Below are positions 52,269 to 62,700 of a stretch of DNA of 64,000 nt, piece by piece; the first letter of the stretch is position 1; every line of letters begins with the position of its first letter. Source of the DNA: Fulvia fulva (taxonomy: Eukaryota > Ascomycota > Dothideomycetes > Mycosphaerellales > Mycosphaerellaceae); contig NC_063020.1 in the NCBI RefSeq assembly GCF_020509005.1, positions 1,426,001 to 1,490,000 of the forward strand, read 5' to 3'. Below the pieces are notes generated by a model that did no database searches, was not told the origin of the DNA, and saw nothing but the letters and a program-made list of their open reading frames with translations. Position numbers and translations under genes: made by a program.

Positions 52269-55200
52269 GTACCCCCCCTCCCAAAACACGCCTCAGTCCT
52301 CTGAGCGTTATTCACCTTGTGAGGCCACTTGCCTGTCGAGCTCCATAATCGCGCGAACGCCGAATCATCCTCTAGTGCCCTGTCGTCATCCGATAACATC
52401 GCATTCGCTCTATCAAGACTATCCTCGACCGGCTTCCTTCGAGAAACATGTTGCCTAGTTAGCTGGCTTGCCCCAGATCTAAGTCTGTCTTCGGCTCGCA
52501 CTCGCGTATGATCCTTATGACCAAAGTTGGGTATCATTGCAGGCTCTGTAGGCTCCACTCGAGTATCGAATATGTGCGGAGCAGATTCTATTAGAGGCAA
52601 GGCTCGAGGCGACTCATTCGTGACGGTGTCTTTCGGAATGACCCTGATCGAGTTGAGCCCGAGTATCTCAGTGGCTGGTAGGGACCAGTCAGATGGAGCT
52701 GCGAAGCCTACAGGCGTAGACAACTCCGGCCGGTTATGGTGAAAGTCTGCAACAGCGGCGGCTGCGTGTTCAAGCATGTCCTCTGCAGGTTGCCAGGTCT
52801 CACCATCCTCTTCGTTCTGATATCCAGCCCATTTCACCTTGTACCATGTATCTACTTTGCGCTTGTGCCCCTTCTTCACCTTGCCTGCCCGCTTACGGGT
52901 GTACATGTCAAGGATCTTTTCCACCTCGTACATGTGCGTAGGTGCTGCCACTACATCGGCTGCTGCATCAGCCTCGGTGGTGTCAGGTTCGATAGTTATC
53001 GGTGGTGGCGGCGCCAGATGCTGCCCTTCAAGTGGTGGGAAATCGGGGTGGTCGGCTCGTTGTAGTAGTGAGGTGTGGAAGCAGTTATCAAGTCCTACTA
53101 GAGCGTCTGATAGTTTCAGTCGATAAGAGAGTCTGGCCGGCATAACTTCCGTGATCTGGTAAGGGCCGGCATATCTCCTGTCCAGCTTCTTAGATGGTCG
53201 AGTCGTGCGGATGTTCTTGGTGCTAAGATACACCCAATCACCCACCTTGTAGTCTGGAGGAATGCTTCGGTGGCGGTTTGCTGCCTCTGCTTGGAGAGCT
53301 TGTGACATTCGCATATTCTCTTGAAGGTGTTTGTGAAGCTCGCAAATTCGACGCACAAAGGTTTCTGCTGATTGCGCGTCCAGTCGCTGGAGAGTGGTCA
53401 GTCCTCCCTCCTTTCCAGCGTTCAGGTCAACTCGCTCTATGAACTCAGGGTTGTATCCTAAGGTGGCGTAGAACGGCGACACACCAGTAGTCTCAGACAG
53501 GTGATTGTTGATCGCGAACTGAGCAAGGCACAGCCATTCTGCCCAGTCATCCTGTGCCTCGTTGGTGAACATGCGGAGATACTGTTCCATCGCCTGGTTA
53601 GTGCGTTCTGACTGTCCATCAGTTTCTGGGTGATACGAAGAACTCAGCTTGCGATTTGTGCGGAGCATCTTGCAGAGTTTCTTCCAGAAGGTAGCAACCC
53701 ACTGCTTGCCACGGTCTGATGTAATGGTGTCAGGAAACCCGCGCCGACAGAACACATGTTTGAGGAAAAGCCTTGCCGTATTCTGTGCTGTCATTGCGCC
53801 AATAGGGATCAGCTCGACTTCCTTAGTGAGCCTGTCAGTGACGGTCATAATGTTGTTGTAGACCATGCCGTCAAGAGTGCTGTCTGGGAGTCCGACAACG
53901 AAGTCGACTGCAATGTGTTTCCAAGGCCGATCTGGAACAGGAAGTGGCTGTAGTAATCCTAGTGGCTGGGAGTGCAGAGATTTTGTTGTACGGCAGGTGC
54001 GGCAATTCGCGGTGTATCTGCGCACGGATCTCGCTAATCCAGGCCAGTAGAATTCACGTGCTACGAGTTCATAAGTGCGAGCTCGTCCTGGATGGCCTGC
54101 TGCTGGAGCGTCATGGTTTATCTTGATTATCCTGGTCTGTAAAGCTTGGTCATTTGGTACCCATAAGCTCCAGCCGTCGTATTGGTTTCGAACATATAGC
54201 AGGTCGCCATCCACTTTGCAGTGTGCTGGGTGAATCTTCGCTCTCTGTAGCAGTGTAGGAGTGCGGTCTTTCTGCAGGTCCTTAATCGCGGTCTTGAGCT
54301 CGTTATCGGTTACGTACGCCGTCGACATTCGATACTCGAGTTCGGCTTCCCGCTGACTTTCACGCGTCGCCGGTTGTTCAGTAGGCGCATCTCGTTCTGT
54401 AGGCATAAACTCTTCAGCTTCAGGGTTTAGCGGTACTGGTTCCTCTTCTTCCGGCGCATCTTCTACTGTTGCCTGTAGTGAGGCGATCTTAAGGAATCGC
54501 TTAGGAGGCAGCAATGTCTGATGCTGATGCTGGTTCCGAGGGTCGTCCACCCCCTGCGGAAGGTCCTGGCTGCGTCTCGTCAGGCTGTCTGGCTTTGTAC
54601 CTTGAAGTCCTGGACGGTATATTATCTTGAAGTTGAACTGTGACAAGAACTCAGCCCAACGCGCTTGTCGCCGATTTAGCTGCTTTGTCGTCATGAAGTA
54701 TTCCAGGTTCTTGTGGTCGGTGTAAATCTTGACTGGCTGTGAGTCCTCATCATCTGCCTCGCAGGCGAGCTCGGGTCTCCATTCCTCAAAAGCCTTGATG
54801 ATGGCTAACAGTTCCTTATCATAGATTTCATAATTGCACTCCTGTGGACTCAACTTCTTCGAGTAGAAGGCCACAGGATGTAGCACACCATTCTCGTCAT
54901 ACTGCGAAAGCACGCCGGCGTTCACAAAATCTGAAGAATCTGTCTCTATTACTGTTTCCCTGCCTGGCACGTAATGTGCGAGCATGCCGGCTTTGCTGAA
55001 CGCAGCTTTCAAATTGTCAAAGGCTCGTTGGCAATCTAGTGACCATTGAATCCTTCTGTTCTTGTGATTGCTTGGTCCGTCCGACTTGGTCAGGTTTGTG
55101 AGAGGAGCAGCTATGCGCGAAAATGCTTCGATGAATCGCCTGTAGAAGTTGGCAAATCCAAGGAAGGCCTGGACATCCTTCAGGTTCTCAGGAGCTTCCC

Positions 55201-56989
55201 ATGTCTGAATACATTCGAGTTTCTCGGGGTCCATCTCGATGCCGTCAGGGGTTATGATTAGCCCAAGATACTTCACCTTCTGTTGGTGGAATTCGCTTTT
55301 GTCGATGTCCACTGTAAGTCCTGCATCGCGTAGCTTGGTGAGAACCTTCCGCACGTGTTCAATGTGCTCCTCCAAGGTGTCACTGAAGATAAGTACGTCA
55401 TCCAGGTAGGCCGACACAAAGTCGTCTAGGTGTTCTTGCAAGACCTTGTTGATGTATGATTGGAACGATGCTGGTCCGTTGCACAAGCCGAATGGCAACA
55501 CTAGACACTCGTAGATGCCGTATCGTGTCGCAAACGCTGTCAACCACTCGTGCCCTTCAGCTATCCGTAACTTGTTGAAGGCTGCTACAATGTCCAGCTT
55601 TGTGAAGTACTTCTTGCCGTGCATGCGGTTGAGCGTCTCTTGTATCAAGGGAATCGGATACCGGTTCTTGATAGTGATCGCATTCAATCCTCTGTAGTCG
55701 ATACAAACACGCAGCCCACCTCCAGGCTTACGTACCACTAGCACTGGTGCAGGAGACTGGTTCGTCTTTTGCCCTGCTTTCCGCACCTTCCCTTCAGATG
55801 TTTGCTCGTCTAGCCATTTTTTAACTGCCTCGTTCTCCTTCTCAGCTAGGCCGTAGGGCTTGCGGTATGGTGGCTCTTGTGGACCATCAGGCTTAATGTG
55901 AATCTCATGATCTACGCCTAGTCGGTGAGGTGGGAGTCCTTCATGATCCTTAGCTGAGAAAGCGTCCGCAATATCGTGGTACATTGGCGGCAACTTCTCC
56001 TTCGGGTTGTGATTGAACTGCTTGTTCAAGAATTGGTCCAGATCATCAGCAGCCATTGCACTCAGCTTAAGCTCTCCGCCGTCGCTCTCACGCCTAGTGG
56101 GCATGATGTAGAAGCACTCAGCCCCAGGCCGGTGCGCGTACATCCCCCACGCGCGTTGAGAAACGCCCTGGCAGTCCACTTCTTCATCGTCTATGTCTTC
56201 CAGGTCATATGATGAGGCATTCAGCTCTGCTCCTCCTGCTGTGAAGCTCGCTACATCTCCAGTGAAGGGCTCTGGTCCGTACCGTACTGGTGCCTGCTTC
56301 TTCTTCTCGCGGTGGTTCAGGGATTGCACTGTTGTCGGTGTCTTATTCTGTAGACAGTGACCAAAGCAGTAATCCGACCTGAATGCCACCTCGCCTGTCT
56401 CCCAGAAGATGTTTGGGTTGTGCGCTGTAAGCCACGGCAGGCCAAAGACGATGTCGTATTCGAGGTCGGTGACGTAGCATAACATTTGCTCGTGATGATC
56501 GCCTATGACTACGTCTACAGGGGCCGCGTGTGTAATCTGCCGCGCAGTGGCCGTTCCATCTCCCAGTGTTAGTCGTCGGCTTTGCGTCAAAGGGATCAGG
56601 GGTATTGTGTATTTGCGTGTGAATTTCCAGTCAAGAAAGAGAGAGGTGGAAGCAGAATCTACAAGGCCTCGAGCCTTTCTCTGTTGTATCATTACGGGTA
56701 ACACTATGTGAGGGTACACAGCTGGCTGTTGCTTATCCAGTGCGCATGCCGATATCTTAAGCTCCTCACTATAGTCTGTTACCGTCTCTTGCGTTCCGTG
56801 TCTCTCAATCTCATGCTCTTTCTGTCCTAGGAAGTTCGGGTGACCGCTGTCTACCACGCTTAGGCAGCGGTCGTGCCATTTCCCTGCCGCGGATCGGCGG
56901 CTAGGGAACTGAGGTTCGCGTTCGGATTCGGCGTGGTATTGCGTGGACGCGGTGGGCGATAGTCGCCATCGTACCCATACATTGGGCAT
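52193..56989 (-). CDS. Chromovirus Pol polyprotein (PR-RT-RH-IN-chromodomain)
   Basis: A 1598-codon open frame in the -1 frame relative to gag, with 130 nt overlap; translation probably enters by ribosomal frameshifting, so there is no true start codon. Order: retropepsin with GLVDSASTSLFLDW, reverse transcriptase (LRVCIDYRGLNAIT, VLPFGLCNGPASFQ, AYLDDVLIFS), RNase H (VIETDSSDF, YTDHKNLEYF), zinc-binding H2C2 module, and integrase core. The integrase core shows HIAVDFVVGLPDS, TSDRGKQWV and YHPETDGQSERTN, giving the D,D35,E triad. A chromodomain follows (YEVEKILDM, WYKVKWAGYQ, TWQPAEDM). Chromodomains of this class steer integration to heterochromatin. No stop or frameshift disrupts it. Confidence 0.95.
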   Translation of the reverse strand: MPNVWVRWRLSPTASTQYHAESEREPQFPSRRSAAGKWHDRCLSVVDSGHPNFLGQKEHEIERHGTQETVTDYSEELKISACALDKQQPAVYPHIVLPVMIQQRKARGLVDSASTSLFLDWKFTRKYTIPLIPLTQSRRLTLGDGTATARQITHAAPVDVVIGDHHEQMLCYVTDLEYDIVFGLPWLTAHNPNIFWETGEVAFRSDYCFGHCLQNKTPTTVQSLNHREKKKQAPVRYGPEPFTGDVASFTAGGAELNASSYDLEDIDDEEVDCQGVSQRAWGMYAHRPGAECFYIMPTRRESDGGELKLSAMAADDLDQFLNKQFNHNPKEKLPPMYHDIADAFSAKDHEGLPPHRLGVDHEIHIKPDGPQEPPYRKPYGLAEKENEAVKKWLDEQTSEGKVRKAGQKTNQSPAPVLVVRKPGGGLRVCIDYRGLNAITIKNRYPIPLIQETLNRMHGKKYFTKLDIVAAFNKLRIAEGHEWLTAFATRYGIYECLVLPFGLCNGPASFQSYINKVLQEHLDDFVSAYLDDVLIFSDTLEEHIEHVRKVLTKLRDAGLTVDIDKSEFHQQKVKYLGLIITPDGIEMDPEKLECIQTWEAPENLKDVQAFLGFANFYRRFIEAFSRIAAPLTNLTKSDGPSNHKNRRIQWSLDCQRAFDNLKAAFSKAGMLAHYVPGRETVIETDSSDFVNAGVLSQYDENGVLHPVAFYSKKLSPQECNYEIYDKELLAIIKAFEEWRPELACEADDEDSQPVKIYTDHKNLEYFMTTKQLNRRQARWAEFLSQFNFKIIYRPGLQGTKPDSLTRRSQDLPQGVDDPRNQHQHQTLLPPKRFLKIASLQATVEDAPEEEEPVPLNPEAEEFMPTERDAPTEQPATRESQREAELEYRMSTAYVTDNELKTAIKDLQKDRTPTLLQRAKIHPAHCKVDGDLLYVRNQYDGWSLWVPNDQALQTRIIKINHDAPAAGHPGRARTYELVAREFYWPGLARSVRRYTANCRTCRTTKSLHSQPLGLLQPLPVPDRPWKHIAVDFVVGLPDSTLDGMVYNNIMTVTDRLTKEVELIPIGAMTAQNTARLFLKHVFCRRGFPDTITSDRGKQWVATFWKKLCKMLRTNRKLSSSYHPETDGQSERTNQAMEQYLRMFTNEAQDDWAEWLCLAQFAINNHLSETTGVSPFYATLGYNPEFIERVDLNAGKEGGLTTLQRLDAQSAETFVRRICELHKHLQENMRMSQALQAEAANRHRSIPPDYKVGDWVYLSTKNIRTTRPSKKLDRRYAGPYQITEVMPARLSYRLKLSDALVGLDNCFHTSLLQRADHPDFPPLEGQHLAPPPPITIEPDTTEADAAADVVAAPTHMYEVEKILDMYTRKRAGKVKKGHKRKVDTWYKVKWAGYQNEEDGETWQPAEDMLEHAAAAVADFHHNRPELSTPVGFAAPSDWSLPATEILGLNSIRVIPKDTVTNESPRALPLIESAPHIFDTRVEPTEPAMIPNFGHKDHTRVRAEDRLRSGASQLTRQHVSRRKPVEDSLDRANAMLSDDDRALEDDSAFARLWSSTGKWPHKVNNAQRTEACFGRGGTVTGSPRPLTVAASARLNRGPSASG
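56842..56884 (-). promoter_or_regulatory. Predicted -1 ribosomal frameshift signal at gag/pol overlap
   Basis: On the minus strand the heptamer GGGAAAT (56884-56878) is in phase as X XXY YYZ with the gag frame (CAG GGA AAT). A 5-nt spacer (GGCAC) is followed by a perfect 8-bp stem GACCGCTG/CAGCGGTC (56872-56865 with 56849-56842) around a 15-nt loop containing the gag stop. Pol is in the -1 frame. This is the arrangement of programmed -1 frameshift sites. Confidence 0.75.
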
Positions 56990-58986
56990 TCAGGGTTGGT
57001 CGACACGTGAGAACCTGTACGGCAGCGGTAGCACTTACCCTGCTTCTTAAGGTCTTCGCGCTGCTCACGGTTGAGCGTAGGCAGGTTCTGTAGATGTGTC
57101 GGCAGATCCTCCTTCTTCTTGGTACCAGCGTACTGTAGTGGGCGCTGTACCAAGGCACCTGCTACACCGGCAGCGGCACTAGCAACTGCGTTGCCGTTGT
57201 TCTGGTTGTTCTGGCCGCCATTGCTGTTCGAGTTGCCATTGCCCCGGGGGCGCTCCTTCTGCGGGTATAGTCGATCTGTCTCGTAGAAACTCTCGTCCAG
57301 TGCGGTGCACTCCTCGATAACGTCTTGCATGCTGTCTAGGCGGCGGTCGACTTCGCGGTCGCCGAAGGTCTTGATGAAGTACTTGCGGTTCAGTCGGTTA
57401 CGGAACAGCATGAGCTCGGTCTCATCGGTCCATGACATCCAGGCGCGCAACTTCGAGTAGCGGGCATGGAAGGCTACAAAGGTTTCGCCTTGTTCTTGCT
57501 TGCAGGTAGCAATGTCAACCATAGCCTTGGTTCCCTCATTGCGTGTGCCATATTGGCGTGTCATCCAGTCTAATAACTCTTCTCCAGTCTTGAACTCGTT
57601 GAAGGACTGCTGTCCAGGCACAGGGATCCTCGGCTTGATGCTTCGCTGAGGATCACCTTGTGTCCACCCATACACGAAGCGCAGACCATCTGCCTCAGTG
57701 CGGAAGGTTGCTACAGTCAGCTTTAGGAGAACACTGCTGTACCAGCTGTCGAAATTGGGGTCGTCATCGTTCTTGAAGTGCTTAGGGTCGGGCACACCCT
57801 TGCCGATCTCCATGCCGCGAGTGAGGGTGCGGTCAATGGTGAAGAGACGTTCTGGAAGGTCAACCAGTGGTGTCTGGGTGCGGGTGTTGCGCATTCTCGA
57901 GTCACGACTGTTGTTGGGTCCTGGTCGCGGACGGTCGTTGTCACGTCCTCGGCCATTGTCGCCACGGTCATCGTCGTCTCCATCGTTATCGTTATCACCA
58001 CCACCGCCACCGCCCCCTCCACCAGCAGCTTCGCGATACCTACGCAATAGCTGCTCGAGTGAGGTCTCGCGTGGGCGGGAACGAGAGGGTCGGCGGCCTG
58101 AGCGGCCCCTACCTCCGTTCTGTGTGGTGTCTCCTGCCTCAAGCCGAGCCTTCAGGTCATCGACTTCTTGTTGTAGGGCCTGGTTCTTCGCCTCAGCATC
58201 TTGTGCCTTCTTCTTCTCCTTCTCGCAGATCTCGCTGAACTGCTTGCACAGGTTGTTGGCTTCCTTGTATTTCTTCCCCAGCTCTTGCAACTTAGCTGGG
58301 TCGCAATCCTTCTTGCTCTTGAGATCTGCTGCCATTTTCTGTGTGACAAGCTCTTCACTTCGCAGCATCTTGTAGATGCGGTCGTATTCGGTGTACAGCG
58401 TGGTGTACTGGGTGTTCTGGAGGTCGTTGGCTCGCTCCATTACATCGAGTTGTCTGCCCTTAGTAATTGCCGTGTTGACTGCTTGTAGCACGAAGTCGTG
58501 GGTGGTCTTCGGGTGTTGGGATGCAAGGGTCGTGAGGTTGTCTGGGGTGACATTCTGGTATTCGGATGCGAGAATGTGTTCTGCCTCGTCGAGTGATAGA
58601 TACACCTCGTCTGGGTCGCCGCCTGGGTTCTCTTCGAGCTTGAACTCGAACAGTTCTGTAAAGTCAATCTCACCACCTTCTTCTCGCTCGAAGGCCTTCT
58701 GGTAAGCTTTATCAATCTCTTGTTGTAGCGCGACACCGGTGTCTACTGTGACCCGCCGGTTGTCGTCCTGTGTCTGACTCTGAGGAAAAGAGGAGAGGTC
58801 GGGGAAAAGAGATGTGCGCTGCTTGCTTTTGCCCTTAGGCTTAGGTGGCGGTCGCATGCCGCCGTTCGCTGTTTGTGAAGTCATGTTGTCTGGGTTCGGG
58901 GGAGGCGTGACGGTGCCTGTATCCTGACTGTCTACGAGCGCGCGACCACCTGCTGATGGTGTCGCCGCGTTGCGTTCTCTAGGCAT
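56860..58986 (-). CDS. Chromovirus Gag polyprotein
   Basis: A 708-codon frame starting at 58986, 137 nt inside the 5' LTR boundary. The N-terminal third is acidic and helical, with a coiled-coil-like segment around residues 185-290 (EKEKKKAQDAEAKNQALQQE). An Arg/Ser-rich and Gly9/Asp/Asn-rich low-complexity linker comes next. The retroviral-type capsid domain follows (FDSWYSSVLLKL, EFKTGEELLDWMTRQYGT). A zinc knuckle near the C-terminus has C-x2-C-x4-H-x6-C spacing (CYRCRTGSHVSTNPEC), two residues longer than the usual CCHC. The frame ends at 56860 after a slippery site. Confidence 0.92.
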   Translation of the reverse strand: MPRERNAATPSAGGRALVDSQDTGTVTPPPNPDNMTSQTANGGMRPPPKPKGKSKQRTSLFPDLSSFPQSQTQDDNRRVTVDTGVALQQEIDKAYQKAFEREEGGEIDFTELFEFKLEENPGGDPDEVYLSLDEAEHILASEYQNVTPDNLTTLASQHPKTTHDFVLQAVNTAITKGRQLDVMERANDLQNTQYTTLYTEYDRIYKMLRSEELVTQKMAADLKSKKDCDPAKLQELGKKYKEANNLCKQFSEICEKEKKKAQDAEAKNQALQQEVDDLKARLEAGDTTQNGGRGRSGRRPSRSRPRETSLEQLLRRYREAAGGGGGGGGGDNDNDGDDDDRGDNGRGRDNDRPRPGPNNSRDSRMRNTRTQTPLVDLPERLFTIDRTLTRGMEIGKGVPDPKHFKNDDDPNFDSWYSSVLLKLTVATFRTEADGLRFVYGWTQGDPQRSIKPRIPVPGQQSFNEFKTGEELLDWMTRQYGTRNEGTKAMVDIATCKQEQGETFVAFHARYSKLRAWMSWTDETELMLFRNRLNRKYFIKTFGDREVDRRLDSMQDVIEECTALDESFYETDRLYPQKERPRGNGNSNSNGGQNNQNNGNAVASAAAGVAGALVQRPLQYAGTKKKEDLPTHLQNLPTLNREQREDLKKQGKCYRCRTGSHVSTNPECPMYGYDGDYRPPRPRNTTPNPNANLSSLAADPRQGNGTTAA

Positions 58987-59111
58987 CTGCGCGCTGTGCG
59001 CCTTACCGTGTTCTGTGTTCTGATGCGGCTCTGCGCGTTCTCGAGTTCTGCGGTTCTGTCTGTTCCTGTTGTTACGCGTCCCTTACCTAGATCCGCGATC
59101 TGGGTAGTAAG

Positions 59112-59120
59112 GTAGAACAA
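59112..59120 (-). other. Putative self-priming primer-binding site
   Basis: Two bases after the 5' LTR the element strand reads TTGTTCTAC. This is the exact complement of GTAGAACAA at 59172-59164 in the same LTR, 40 nt downstream of a TATAA (59212-59208). No tRNA-like match was seen. Tf1-type elements prime from the 5' end of their own transcript in this way; here it is inferred. Confidence 0.5.
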
Positions 59121-59122
59121 AC

Positions 59123-59306
59123 TGTAAGGGCGCGCGTACCATAGGGTCCGAATGAGATAGTTGTTGTTCTACGAAGCTACGAAAGAGGAGCGCGAGGCGC
59201 GGCGAAGTTATAAAGTAAAGCCAAGCCGCGCTAACCCGATGCAGAAGGTCCGCGGTTCAGCCGGGCCGACGCAGCTACAGTGAGGGGTCGCGGGCTGCCC
59301 GTGACA
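59123..59306 (-). repeat. 5' LTR of chromovirus
   Basis: 184 bp, begins (element strand) TGTCACGGGCAG and ends CGCCCTTACA. Contains a TATAA at 59212-59208. Confidence 0.93.
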
Positions 59307-59575
59307 TATACTAGCCTTTAATAGCGGGAAACTTCTAAGATCTAGCTCGAGTATATACTTAATTATCACCCTCTCTTCTAGCTCTATAAGCTTCTTCGAA
59401 TTAGGCTCGTAGTCACCCCGAGGAGGTCATCTATTTAATCGATACCCTAGTATAGTTCGAGACGCGTCGTATACCTTTATAGTAAGTCGATTCGTGATTA
59501 TCGCGTCGCGTTTTGTAGCCTAGACAGCTAAGGTCAGGTTAGCCTCGTTTAAAGATAATACACGCTATAATAGTA
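59307..59575 (-). pseudogene. Fot1/Pogo transposase remnant, 5' segment (RIPed)
   Basis: The minus strand reads, with scattered stops, EANLTLAV, KVYDASRTILGYRLNR, PPRGDYEPNSKKLIELEER and VIIKYILELDLRSFPLLKA. This is the HTH (Psq) and Tc5/CENPB N-terminal domain of Fot1/Pogo transposases. It is cut at 59307 by the chromovirus and continues at 52084. The element's right terminus and its inverted repeat were not identified. Confidence 0.78.
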
Positions 59576-59579
59576 GTTA

Positions 59580-59600
59580 TATAGATAGATAGATAGATAA
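59580..59600 (+). repeat. (ATAG)n microsatellite
   Basis: About five ATAG units between the Fot1/Pogo remnant and the LINE. Confidence 0.8.
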
Positions 59601-59759
59601 TTTATTTACCCGTTATAGTGCCCTCCGGCCTATACGGGTTTATGTCTATATATGTTGCTGAAAAACGACCTATCTCGGGTACTAGGACGAGGACTATTCA
59701 ATCGATAGCCCTTATCAAGACGAGCAATCTACTCAAGTAGTAGCGACCCGCCTACGCTA

Positions 59760-62700
59760 GCGGCGGCGCAATTGTAATACAAAAAAACCCTAAAACCGAG
59801 GTCCCCTTCCCCTAAAGGCAGACCCTAGAATTACGGAGTTGCGGAGGACAACTGCCTAATTAGGAAGCGCGACCCCGAGCAATAGCGAAGGATAGCAACT
59901 AACGAGAGCTATAGCCTTACGAACATTCTGTACTAAGAGTCAAACCGGGGAACAAACTAAGAAAAAACCTAGGACACAAGCTAAGGCCTACTATATAGAA
60001 AGTAGAGGCTAACGACAAACAACATAGCGTGGACGACCCTATATACGGAGGCGGAGAACTTACTAGGGGATAACGAACACCTAGCCCGGGTATATAAGAA
60101 CACTATAGCACAGCTACTAGGAGCGCTAAAAGCGCTATTATACTAAATCCCGAAGACAATCTAACAAGTAACACAGAAGGTAGCCTAGAAACTAACTATA
60201 TAGGCAACAGTAGTAGCAGGCAAGAATCAACCCCCTCCGAAGGCAAGTAAGGCGGTACGCCTATACATTACTAATCCGGCGGAGAAACAAGAAATCGCAG
60301 CCCTAATAAGCAAGGAGATTGTCGACAGAATCGGCCAAAAGGAGGTAGTTAGGGCGAGGGTAGAGGCAATAGGCGTAGTAAGACTCTTTACCGTATAAGA
60401 GTCTAATAGACGAAAGCTAGAGACCTATAAGGAGTAGACTACTAAAGTCGCGAAGTCGGCACGAGTCTCCTACTAACAGTATACTATCATCGCCTACGGG
60501 GTCCCTAGGACATTTAAGGTCGAAGACCTTCCCTACCTCTAAGTATAGAACTAGAACACCTCCCTAGGAGTACGACTAACGAAGGCGGTATGGCTATATA
60601 AGACAGTAGACCGAGAAAAGACGCATTCATCGCTTATTATTTAGGTAGAGACAGCGGAACAAGCTAACTAGATATTAGACAATAGGCTATTCTAGAACTA
60701 CGAGAGAATAGACACGGAGATCTATTAGAGTAGCTATAGGGTACTACAATGCTTCTAATGCTAACAGTACGGTCATATAGCCTCAAAATGCGGGGAGAAG
60801 ACCCTAAGGTGTCCTTACTACGTAGGCCTATACTAGGGAAGGGAATGCCTAAAAAAGGAGAGTAGGTACGTATACTACGGCAGAAGGCACCTAGCGTATT
60901 CAAGCCAATGCCCGGCTAGAATAGCAGCATAAGAACGAGCGAGACAAGCAAGGATCTCTATACTAGCTAGGTACCCCTAACGATAGTAGGAGGGACCTAC
61001 CGTGTATAAGGGCTTCGAGCCGAGCAAAAGGAAGAGGGCAGAAGAGACGAACAAGGGAACCTAACCGCAAACGTATCTACCTCCCGGTAGGCCTCGACAC
61101 CTTAACCGGGCTACTAACGAACTAGGCTAAATACGAATCTTTAGGGCGCCCTAGCGGCCCTAGGGCTAGCCGGATAGCGAGATATAGGCTTAGGAGACAC
61201 AGTAGGTTAGTACGGAAATAGACCTTACGGATAACGAATAATACTATACGACGACATTACTATCGTACAGTATAACGTAAACAAAAGTAGGGACAAGGTC
61301 TAGCGCTACTTTCTATAAGAGCTAGACCCGCTACGGCACTACGTTATTGCGGTACAGGAACTATAGATCAACCCCTACGTAGGACTCCTAGCTACTTATA
61401 ATGACCGGAGATACTACACCGTAATCGCGGGCTAACGAGGCGTTATCCCGAGGACATATATATATATAAGCAAGACTATAGACCTTGAGTCGTAGAAGGT
61501 TATACTACCGTAGTAGGGCAACCTAGGAGACATAACATTAATCTAGATCGACACGACATAAGGCCCTATCTAGATCTATAACGTTTATAACCCGCTACCG
61601 CGGGGTCGGACGAGTAGGGAACTAGGAACCCTCGCCCACCTAGAGCGGACCCTAAGCCAAGACACGAAGTAAGTACTCCTCGGCGACTTCAACCTCTACT
61701 ACCTATAGTAGGGACTCGAATTCACTCCCCCGTACGCATTTCTAGGGGGGAAGCTACTAGACATAACCGCACGCTACGGAATGGCCTTAGTAACACCAAA
61801 GGGAACAGAGACGTAGAAGGCCCGTACTAGTGCAAGCACGATCGACCTATACTTTCTATCACGAGAACTTGAAGAGAGACTAGTCTAATGCCGACCGAAC
61901 TACGCGCTAGAAGCCTCCTTAGACCATATCCCTATCTAAACGACGCTAGGGGTGAAGGCGATAGAGGAGCTAGTAAACGAACCACGCCGTAACTAGAAGA
62001 AGGCACGCTAGGACGACATAAGAGGCTTCCTAATAGCGAACCTACTATAGCATAGAGAACTCGAGACGACAGCTCAGCTAGATCAAGCAGCGGAACAGAT
62101 TACCTCGGTTATATAGTAAGTAGCGGAACAATACACGCCGTTACTCCGGCCCTTAACGTAGTAGAAGGCCTTCTAGACCCCTGAATGCTCTACGAAGGTA
62201 AGGGAGGCTAGAAGGGCAAGGCGACAGTAGACGAAGGAGCACACCTAAGAGACGTAGGAGCAATACTGCTACGCGACATAAGAGAAGAAGGCCTAGATAA
62301 GACGCGATAAGCTATAGGACTAGGGAGCGACGATCGGGCTCGTTATAGAAAACCCGGAACAGATGTAGAGACTTGCTAAATAGGCACGACTACCTAAAGA
62401 GCAACAAGCCCCTCACTTCCCCCTAATCGTAGACCGCGAAGGGATTGCCTAGGCTACGCCCCGGGGCAAGGCAAAAGCGTTAGCCGACCATTTCTTTTCG
62501 ACGTAAGTAGAGGCAGACCTTACGGACATCGACCCGAGCACATACCCGGAACCCCTAGACATAGATTGGGCGGTTAGCTCTAACATAGTAATAGGAGTCA
62601 TAAGTAAGCTAAAGGGACGAAAAGCCCTAGGCCTAGACAGGATACTAAACGTACTGCTAAAAGAGTGTAGAGAAGAGATCGCGCCGAGCCTTACAAACCT

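Larger units (their letters stand above)
52085..59306 (-). mobile_element. Intact chromovirus (Gypsy) LTR retrotransposon
   Basis: 7222 bp. LTRs of 184 bp (TGTAAGG...GTGACA on the plus strand) appear identical and are flanked by a 5-bp target duplication TATAC (52080-52084 and 59307-59311). It is oriented on the minus strand: 5' LTR 59123-59306, gag, pol, polypurine tract (complement of CCCCCCCTCCC at 52272-52282), 3' LTR 52085-52268. Both frames are open with all catalytic motifs and a C-terminal chromodomain. This is a young, potentially active copy inside an old RIPed Fot1/Pogo element. Confidence 0.95.

Noticed and set aside
57698..58375. 225-codon Ser/Arg-rich plus-strand frame
   Set aside because: Antisense to chromovirus gag; low-complexity shadow.
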